Origin: an uncultured Clostridia bacterium
Lineage (GTDB): Bacteria; Bacillota; Clostridia; Christensenellales; Aristaeellaceae
DNA: 64,000 nt
Direction: 5' to 3'
NCBI GenBank assembly: GCA_947166385.1
Contig: CAMVEB010000015.1
Location: forward strand, 29,423-93,422
The position numbers and the translations under genes were made by a program. Below the pieces are notes generated by a model. The model saw only the letters and a list, made by a program, of their open reading frames with translations, was not told where the DNA came from and searched no databases. Positions 58,335 to 64,000 of this stretch are shown here, in pieces; position 1 is the stretch's first letter, and every line of letters begins with the position of its first letter.

Positions 58335-58353
58335 ACGGACCTCCGTAGAAGTT

Positions 58354-58402
58354 AAGTGACCTTCCGTTCACCTATTATAGTGAACGAAAGGTCACTTGTC
58401 AA
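58354..58402 (-). promoter_or_regulatory. consensus promoter inside a 44-bp TetR palindrome
   Basis: Minus-strand TTGACA (complement of 58397-58402), 17 bp, TATAAT (complement of 58374-58379). Two 18-base arms (58354-58371 and 58380-58397) match in 17 of 18 positions, each containing AAGTGACC and CGTTCAC, with an 8-base centre that holds the -10. Two TetR dimers could bind side by side. Confidence 0.85.
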
Positions 58403-58447
58403 TCTGTTTATGGATTTTTACATGAACACCCCACTCCAAATCTAAGG

Positions 58448-58708
58448 TTGTTTCAGGTCTTTTCAGGGCGTATTCTTCGGCGGCACAAAACTTTATCAGC
58501 CCGCATGGACCCGATCAACGAAGCCGTGGAAGTCGCGGTGAGGGATTACCTGAACAGGATCAGCATCATCCCCCGGGAGGATCTGATCGCATTGGCGGGA
58601 ATCCGGGAAGTGAGAGTCGCGGAGGTGAACTACAAGCAGGCCGTTTCGGAATTCAACGACGCGCAGCGGCAGGTTGATGCCTTGGAGGCTGAAGCCCGCA
58701 GAGCTTAA
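58448..58708 (+). pseudogene. C-terminal remnant of a recombinase-like gene
   Basis: The frame encodes INEAVEVAVRDYLNRISIIPREDLIALAGIREVRVAEVNYKQ and a coiled-coil end QVDALEAEARRA. This resembles the tail of clostridial site-specific serine recombinases. No catalytic domain is upstream, where the TetR promoter lies. A strong terminator overlaps its stop. Confidence 0.5.
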
Positions 58709-58734
58709 TTTTTCGAGCTCTGTGGGCTTTTTTT
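58692..58734 (+). terminator. terminator after the first recombinase-like tail
   Basis: A 14-base arm (58692-58705 with 58716-58729, one G-T pair) and seven T. The bases after it (GTTTTTGG...TGGTATTAT) recur after the terminator at 62421. Confidence 0.85.
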
Positions 58735-59254
58735 GTTTTTGGGAATATGGTATTATAAAGATCAATGACCGGTAGGGGCATCGCGGATTATCTCCCCACA
58801 TTGTCAAGCGGAAATCGTTGATTCTCAAAGACTTTTTTCTTCCCTGGCAGTGGGAATTTCAACAGATGAGCCGCAGCTACAGGCATTTTCGCATTAAATG
58901 CGCTTGAAATAGCTCGGGATAAGATCAGGAAACACAACGTCATCAACGTGGTCACCCTTGCCCATCCTTTGCTACGGCAGCCAATCTCCCGTATCCAACG
59001 AGGTCTGTGCCCCAACTTCCATCGTACTGCCTGTCCATAGCCTGGGCGTCAGCAATGCTTTTGAACGAGGTCAAGCCCCAAGATAAACTCCGTGCTGACA
59101 TCTGACCCATCTGCTGGAATTCCCATTGTCTCTGCACAGCACCCCTACTGGAGTGGACGCAGTCTGTGCATTGCAATCATTCATATAGTTCTATCCTGTA
59201 GGGGAAGAGCACGCTCCTTTCCAACCGCCCCCCGAGGGGGGCAGCGCACTGATT
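58735..59254. other. 520-bp region beside the IS110 transposase without a clear gene
   Basis: No credible coding frame is seen. It has unrelated short frames on both strands and a GC-rich CCGCCCCCCGAGGGGGG hairpin near 59230, just after the transposase stop. It may hold the right end of the insertion sequence and its guide (bridge) RNA, plus debris of older elements. Confidence 0.4.
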
Positions 59255-60529
59255 TTACGCCGCTACCGCCTTGTTGAAATCTTTCATTACCATCGTCGGA
59301 TCGTATTCTGTTCCGTTTTTCAGTATTCCATAGAATATCCTGGCGATTCTTGCTGAGATTGCTACCAGAGACTGCAATTTCTTCAGCGGATTTTCCTTCC
59401 GGGTCGTATAGTATTGGTGATATGCTTTCATTTCCGGGTTAAACATCACCATGCTTCTTGCCAGTTGGAACAATACCCATCTTAGTCGGCTGCGTCCTCT
59501 CTTGCTGATTCCCGGTAACCCTTTTCGCTTTCCGGAACTGTTCTCAACGACAGCCAGGCCGGCAAGTTTCTGGATCTGTTTGGGATCGGAGAAACGTTTT
59601 ATATCTCCGACTTCTGAGAGAAATCCAGCTACCGTAACAAGCCCTGCGCCTGGGATCTTCAGCAGTTTATCTGCGCCAGGGATCTGGTACAGAAGACCTT
59701 CGATCAGCTGAAGAATATCGTGTAATTGCCTTTCAATGAGCTCATATTCTTCCAACAGTTGCCAGAGTTTCCATCGAACCGATGCGCCGCCCTTCATGCC
59801 AACGCTGTGTTCGGCAGCAAAGTAAATCTGCTTGGCTTTCTTCGGCCCGTAGCCCCTTAGCTTTGCATCCTTCCAGATCTGGCAGATTCCATCCACGCCA
59901 ATGCCCAGAATATCTGCCGGGAGCGGTGCCCGCTTAAGAATCATGATTCCGGTTTTCGCATCTATCCTTCCGTATACCTTCCGGTATTCCGGAAAGTAAA
60001 TGTCGAACCAGCGGATCATACGGTTAGCAATCCGAACTTGTTCCTCTACCAGCTCACAGCGACGATTGAACGCTACTCTGAGTTCTGCAAAGACATCCTC
60101 CGGAATATACGGGATGAGGTATCTGCCTTCCGGAATAAGTCTGGCGATAACGATCGGATCCTTTCGGTCATCCTTTTCCTGGGTGTTATCATCCATCTCT
60201 TTACTGTGCTTGACGTGCTGCGGGGCAACCAGCACCACCTGGACGTCACACTTCTTCAGGAAAGCAATGAATGCAAACCAGTAATGCCCTGTCGGTTCCA
60301 TCGCCACCATGATCTTGGTCAGCTTATGTGCTGCAGCCAGATTGTAGATCCAGCTTACAAAGCTTTCGAAGCCCTCTTCTGTGTTCGTAAAAGGAAACGG
60401 TTTCTTGCTTACCTCAAAGCCCCTGGCCAGGATTGCCCGGGCGTAATGATTTTCACTTCCGATGTCTACTCCTACGATCAAGGTCTTATCTGTTACTTGC
60501 GCGATCTTCTGGTTCTGAGTATTATTCAT
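59255..60529 (-). mobile_element. IS110-family transposase (complete)
   Basis: A 424-residue recombinase. The N-terminal RuvC-like DEDD domain shows VGVDIGSENHYARA (Asp), VAMEPTGHYWF (Glu) and KDDRKDPIVIARL (Asp). The C-terminal IS116/IS110/IS902 domain contains IPGAGLVTVAGFLSEVGDIKRFSDPKQIQKLAGLAV with the catalytic Ser region in GKRKGLPGISKRGRSRLRW. IS110 enzymes insert without terminal inverted repeats, guided in characterised members by a bridge RNA from the non-coding end. The frame is unbroken, so the element may be active. Its exact ends cannot be fixed from one copy. Confidence 0.9.
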
Positions 60530-60705
60530 GTTGGTACCCCCTCCAGTTTTATGTTGTTCGCCAACTTTGGCCGGTCAGCGATCTCCATTTTACTGTGGGG
60601 TACTCCTGGTTTCAATATCCTGCCTCCTGTCAGGTTATGTTTGGATTATACAGGAAGCTTTTGATTGAACTGACGATCAACAAAGCGGAATTTGTGAGGG
60701 CAAAA
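60530..60705 (-). other. 5' flank of the IS110 transposase, candidate bridge-RNA region
   Basis: 175 bases between the transposase start and the next gene. GGTACCCC (60533-60540) can pair with GGGGTACT near 60597-60604, enclosing a loop of about 55 bases. The boundary of the element probably lies within this stretch. This is inference from the family. Confidence 0.35.
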
Positions 60706-61107
60706 ATGGAAATCAAAGAATACAAAGATTACAAAGAAGCGGAGATTCGTCGGCTTTATACGGAAGTTGGCTGGACTGCATATATAGAGAATATGTCAGC
60801 GCTGGAGCAAGGATACAAAAACTCCTTACTCGTTTTGGCTGCATACGAGGGCGATGACTTGCTTGGAATTATTAGAGTTGTTGGCGATGGGTTTACTATT
60901 GTTTTCGTTCAGGACATTTTAGTGTTTCCCAAAGAGCAGCGCAAAGGAGTTGGAACTGCTCTACTGAAAGCCGTTCTTGACAGATATCCTGATGTTCGAC
61001 AAATAGAGTTGACTACGGACAATACTCCTAAAACAGTTGCTTTCTATAAGTCATTAGGATTTTCTGAGTTTTCGGAAATAGGCTGTAGTGGTTTTATGAG
61101 ATGCTGA
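60706..61107 (+). CDS. GNAT-family N-acetyltransferase
   Basis: A 133-residue acetyltransferase of the short type (VGWTAYIENMSALEQGYKNSLLVLAAYEGDDLLGIIRVVGDG; QDILVFPKEQRKGVGTALLKAVLD; TPKTVAFYKSLGFSEF). The RKGVGT loop binds acetyl-CoA. It lacks a good ribosome site (GTGAGGGCAAAA) and is AT-rich. It abuts the IS110 element, which may have replaced its original promoter. Confidence 0.87.
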   Translation: MEIKEYKDYKEAEIRRLYTEVGWTAYIENMSALEQGYKNSLLVLAAYEGDDLLGIIRVVGDGFTIVFVQDILVFPKEQRKGVGTALLKAVLDRYPDVRQIELTTDNTPKTVAFYKSLGFSEFSEIGCSGFMRC

Positions 61108-61142
61108 TAAATTCCAGATTTTACTCTCCAAGGAGGTGCAGC

Positions 61143-61904
61143 ATGTCAAAGCAGAATGTCTATGATAACGACGCTTTCTTTGAGAATTTTCAGAGCAGCC
61201 GGAACAACGACGTGAATTTCAATGACTGCATAGAGACGCCGATTCTGTTTGGCATGCTGCCGGATCTTCACGGGAAAACGATTCTGGACATAGGCTGCGG
61301 TATGGGACAGCATGCCAAACGATATTCTGATATGGGCGCAGATTCTGTGCTGGGGATCGATATCTCTGCAAAAATGCTGGAGTATGCAAAAGAACACAGC
61401 AGTGGCAGCAACATCCTCTATCGTCAGATGGCCATGGAAGAGATTGACACGATCGATAAAACGTTTGACCTTGTGACAAGCTCCCTGGTTTTTGATTATG
61501 TGGAGGATTTTGCCGGCCTGATGAGGAAAATCCATAACCTGATGAAGAAAGACGCTGAGTTTGTTTTCAGCATGTCTCATCCGATTGTGACAGCCTGGGA
61601 CGGCGTATATGACCGGTATACCCGCACAGAAACAGGAGAACGTCTGTATGCAAACCTGCGAAACTACTGCAAGGAAGGACTTCGGAAAGTCGATTGGGTC
61701 GTCAACGGGTATGAGTGTTATCACAGAACGATTTCCAGCCTGATCAACGGATTGATCAGCGCAGGATTTGTGATTGAGGAATGCCAGGAAGCCCATCTTT
61801 CAGATGAGATGAGGGCGCAGTATCCTGCTTTGTTTGGCGGGACGATCCATCGTCCTGAGTTCATTTTCTTCAGATGCAGGAAAAACAACTTACAGAACCA
61901 ATGA
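61143..61904 (+). CDS. class I SAM-dependent methyltransferase
   Basis: A 253-residue methyltransferase. Motif I is TILDIGCGMGQHAKRYSDMGADSVLGIDIS (about residues 44-73), with YRQMAMEEIDTID and SLVFDYVEDF as later motifs; the C-terminal half (MSHPIVTAWDGVYDRY, LINGLISAGFVIEECQEA) is that of small-molecule methyltransferases of the UbiE/BioC-like group. CCAAGGAGGTGCAGC precedes the ATG. It lies 35 bases after the acetyltransferase gene. The substrate is unknown. Confidence 0.9.
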   Translation: MSKQNVYDNDAFFENFQSSRNNDVNFNDCIETPILFGMLPDLHGKTILDIGCGMGQHAKRYSDMGADSVLGIDISAKMLEYAKEHSSGSNILYRQMAMEEIDTIDKTFDLVTSSLVFDYVEDFAGLMRKIHNLMKKDAEFVFSMSHPIVTAWDGVYDRYTRTETGERLYANLRNYCKEGLRKVDWVVNGYECYHRTISSLINGLISAGFVIEECQEAHLSDEMRAQYPALFGGTIHRPEFIFFRCRKNNLQNQ

Positions 61905-61954
61905 ATCTGAACTGATCGGGATATTGTGAAATCGGAATGTGCGGAGAGGATCCA

Positions 61955-62320
61955 ATGCGGATCCGGGAAAATGATATGAGCCGGGGACAGAAAATGAAAA
62001 TCTGCAGTCTGGGGAATCGTATTGTCAACAATTACCTCATTCCCTGCGATGAAGGATATATCCTGATCGATACGGGCTATGAAAACGGATTCCGCCGCTT
62101 TCAGAGGAAGCTGATGGAGAACGGAATCCGGCCGGAGGATATCAGATATGTCTTCCTGACCCATGCACACGACGACCATGCCGGTTTTCTGAACCCTTTG
62201 AGAACCTTCGGATTGTCAGTGACGAAATGTATGAACGATGTCTCCAGACGATCAAAGGCCGATCCACTCATTTGGAGAACCGTACAGTGCCACCCCGGAC
62301 TGATGGCAGGAACCTGCTGA
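61955..62320 (+). pseudogene. metallo-beta-lactamase-fold hydrolase, truncated and frameshifted
   Basis: The start (LGNRIVNNYLIPCDEGYILIDTGYENGF) and the metal motif FLTHAHDDHAGF (HxHxDH) are those of MBL-fold hydrolases. Right after this motif the frame shifts near 62190. The other frame continues ENLRIVSDEMYERCLQTIKGRSTHLENRTV, as expected for the family, until a stop near 62330. The C-terminal half is missing, replaced by a recombinase-like tail. Confidence 0.78.
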
Positions 62321-62321
62321 C

Positions 62322-62411
62322 CGGATTGATGTAGAGGCAGGCAATAAGATCACGATCAAGTATAAGGTTTCCTTTGAACAGTTCATGAGCGCGGACCAGG
62401 CCAGCGCCTGA
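62322..62411 (+). pseudogene. second recombinase-like C-terminal tail
   Basis: Starting at the junction with the MBL remnant, the frame DVEAGNKITIKYKVSFEQFM and SADQASA ends at TGA 62411, followed by a terminator. This is the kind of beta-strand tail found at the end of clostridial serine recombinases. Only about 28 codons remain. Confidence 0.45.
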
Positions 62412-62420
62412 GCAGGCGAA

Positions 62421-62467
62421 AACCCCGTAGAGCTAACAATTTTGGGCTCTGCGGGGCTTTTTTTGTT
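62421..62467 (+). terminator. terminator after the second recombinase-like tail
   Basis: A stem of about 13 bp (62421-62433 with 62446-62459, one bulge) and seven T. The stem, T-run and the following GTTTTTGG...TGGTATTAT resemble 58692-58760. Confidence 0.8.
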
Positions 62468-62567
62468 TTTGGTTTTGTGGTATTATTTGGAAGTGATAGC
62501 CTGAAGGCCATCACACTGTATCTTATAGTTTCCAGTGCAGTGAATTGGAGTTCGCAGGAGGAAACGG

Positions 62568-63776
62568 ATGAATTATTCCAGTGCGGCCTTACTGGCCCTG
62601 TTAGTCCATATTATCATCCACTTCAATGTGATCCGCAACACGCATTACCGGAAGGAGCAGCCGTCGGCAAAAGCCTTCCGGTGGATGATTCTGAGCGTTG
62701 GTGTGTTTTATGTCTTTGATGCGCTGTGGGGCGTCTTGTACTCGGCGCGCCTGACACAGGCGGTGGCTTTTGACACGATGCTCTATTTCCTGTTAATGGG
62801 TGCTACTATGCTTTTCTGGACGCGGTTTGTCGTCCTTTATCTGGGAGAAAAAAATCGATTCACGAAGGCAATTTCCATCATCGGCTGCCTGCTGATCAGT
62901 ATGATTGCTGTCCTCCTGATCATCAACCTGTTCACTCCGGTGATGTTCTGGTTTGACGAATCCGGCGTGTATCATGCCGGTAACCTGCGGTATGCAATCT
63001 TGCTGATCCAGATCCTGCTGTTTATACTTGCTTCCGTCTATCTTATGGCAACGCTCCCCAAAACCGAGTCGAAAGACCGCAAGCACCATATCGCCATCGC
63101 AATCTCCGGAATTACTGTTGCGGCGATGGATATTCTCCAGGTCATTTTTCCGCTGCAGCCTTTCTATTCCATTGGCTGTTTGCTTGGCGCCTGCATCATC
63201 CACACCTTCGTTGTCGGCGATATGGAGGATGACCGGCGGATTGAACTGGAAGAAATGCTCCGTAGAGAAGCACAGCAGGAAAAGGAACTCGGATCTGCAA
63301 AGCAGCTGGCTTATACGGATTCCCTCACCGGAGTCAAAAGCTCTCACGCCTATGTGGAAATTGAAAAACAGGTGGACCAGCGGATCACTGATGACGATAT
63401 CAAGGAATTCGGTGTAGTGGTCTTTGATTTGAACGGGCTGAAGGAGATCAACGATACGAAAGGCCATGATACGGGGGACCAATATATCCAAGGCGGTTGT
63501 CGTATTATCTGTGAGCATTTCAAACACAGCCCTGTATTCCGGATTGGCGGGGATGAGTTTGTTGCGTTCCTGGAAGGTGAAGATTTCCGAAACCGGAAAA
63601 TTATTCTGGCAGCTTTTGAAACGCAGATTGATGAGAACGTGCGGTCTGGTGGGCCTGTCGTTGCCAGCGGGATGGCGGTTTTCCGCCATGGGAAAGACAA
63701 CAGTTACCGGCGGGTGTTCGAGCGGGCCGACCAACGGATGTATGACCGAAAAGGTGTACTGAAAGCCATGGATTAG
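62568..63776 (+). CDS. membrane GGDEF protein (putative diguanylate cyclase)
   Basis: A 402-residue protein with seven hydrophobic helices (about residues 5-220), a short coiled linker and a GGDEF domain (LAYTDSLTGVKSSHAYVEIE; VVFDLNGLKEINDTKGHDTGDQYI; FRIGGDEFVAFL with the motif at residues 327-331). The intact active site predicts synthesis of cyclic di-GMP. No RxxD inhibitory site lies five residues before the motif, so product feedback is probably absent. GGAGGAAACGG precedes the ATG. It could oppose the HD-GYP protein at 20420. Confidence 0.9.
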   Translation: MNYSSAALLALLVHIIIHFNVIRNTHYRKEQPSAKAFRWMILSVGVFYVFDALWGVLYSARLTQAVAFDTMLYFLLMGATMLFWTRFVVLYLGEKNRFTKAISIIGCLLISMIAVLLIINLFTPVMFWFDESGVYHAGNLRYAILLIQILLFILASVYLMATLPKTESKDRKHHIAIAISGITVAAMDILQVIFPLQPFYSIGCLLGACIIHTFVVGDMEDDRRIELEEMLRREAQQEKELGSAKQLAYTDSLTGVKSSHAYVEIEKQVDQRITDDDIKEFGVVVFDLNGLKEINDTKGHDTGDQYIQGGCRIICEHFKHSPVFRIGGDEFVAFLEGEDFRNRKIILAAFETQIDENVRSGGPVVASGMAVFRHGKDNSYRRVFERADQRMYDRKGVLKAMD

Positions 63777-64000
63777 CACTTGTTTCAAGAAGGCACCTAA
63801 GCCATACGATTCCGGCACAAAAGCCAGACCGATTGCAAGCACAAAAGCCATACCGAATCCACCACAAAAGCTACTATATAAAAGTAAGCGCTTCATCCAG
63901 ACACGCCCCCACACATAAATGCGCAGTAAAATGCTCACATCACTCGTAACCGTCAAATAATCCGTGTCTATTATTGAAACGCTTCCTTAGGTAGAATGGA
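63777..64000. other. right edge, no clear gene
   Basis: On the minus strand a short frame from about 63897 (MKRLLLYSSFCGGFGMAFVL and on, ending near LKQV) looks like a hydrophobic N-terminus, but it runs on as antisense of the GGDEF gene. It has no family features. It may be a fragment. Confidence 0.3.

Noticed and set aside
63600..63956. minus-strand gene at the right edge
   Set aside because: After a short hydrophobic start the frame continues as antisense of the GGDEF domain, and no family features were found.
1..64000. CRISPR array
   Set aside because: No regularly spaced identical repeats of 25-40 bases and no cas genes were seen.

Overview
The window looks like a chromosomal segment of a gut- or rumen-type Clostridia (Bacillota). 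The grounds are strong AGGAGG ribosome sites, many consensus TTGACA/TATAAT promoters with 17-bp spacers, a clostridial TnpV, Rrf2 regulators, a soluble PTS pair, TldD/TldE, cytoplasmic glycoside hydrolases without signal peptides, and moderate GC content. No rRNA gene, complete tRNA gene or CRISPR array was seen.

Positions 1-19100 hold a plant-glycan locus. The tail of an unidentified protein and an intergenic hairpin precede six co-directional enzymes: GH43, a DUF5060/DUF4038/DUF5605 (apiosidase-like) hydrolase, GH3, GH78 rhamnosidase, GH2, and a GH2 fused to an esterase. A LacI repressor is convergent with them. It is divergent, across a promoter pair loaded with inverted repeats, from a sugar operon: a FucI-like isomerase, a transketolase split into two genes, and an FGGY kinase. 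Apioside-type hydrolases next to isomerase, kinase and split transketolase suggest catabolism of a branched or rare sugar, with D-apiose as the best candidate.

Positions 19100-22600 are accessory DNA: TnpV, two 22-bp direct repeats that look like the 3' end of a tRNA-Leu gene, an HD-GYP protein and fragments. HPr (without the regulatory Ser46) and Enzyme I follow. Positions 24700-34740 hold acetyltransferases, a Nudix protein, an orphan double-glycine leader peptide, a PuuD-like amidotransferase, an amino-acid ABC transporter with its own Rrf2 regulator, a GNAT-HIT fusion, a chimeric recombination product, a methyltransferase and an exported hydrolase.

Positions 34778-43300 mix intact genes (PfkB kinase, Gfo/Idh/MocA oxidoreductase, MMPL exporter, a GH43 with an Ig-like insert) with decayed carbohydrate genes (GH3, GH78, AraC). 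TldD/TldE, a hydrolase/flavodoxin-remnant operon with a divergent LysR gene, and an Hsp20 gene follow.

Positions 49900-53030 contain an NTF2-like tandem protein, an Rrf2 regulator, and a deletion scar joining a truncated PPOX-family gene to a broken macrodomain gene, which overlaps an intact class-M sirtuin lacking its zinc-finger cysteines. Positions 53040-58400 are one leftward run: TetR, MATE, YjdF, a lipoprotein, GyrI-like proteins, DUF3795 and GNAT proteins. The TetR/MATE promoter is enclosed in a 44-bp palindrome. From 58440 to 62470 is a mobile-element patchwork around an intact IS110 transposase, flanked by two recombinase-like tails with similar terminators. A membrane GGDEF protein closes the window.
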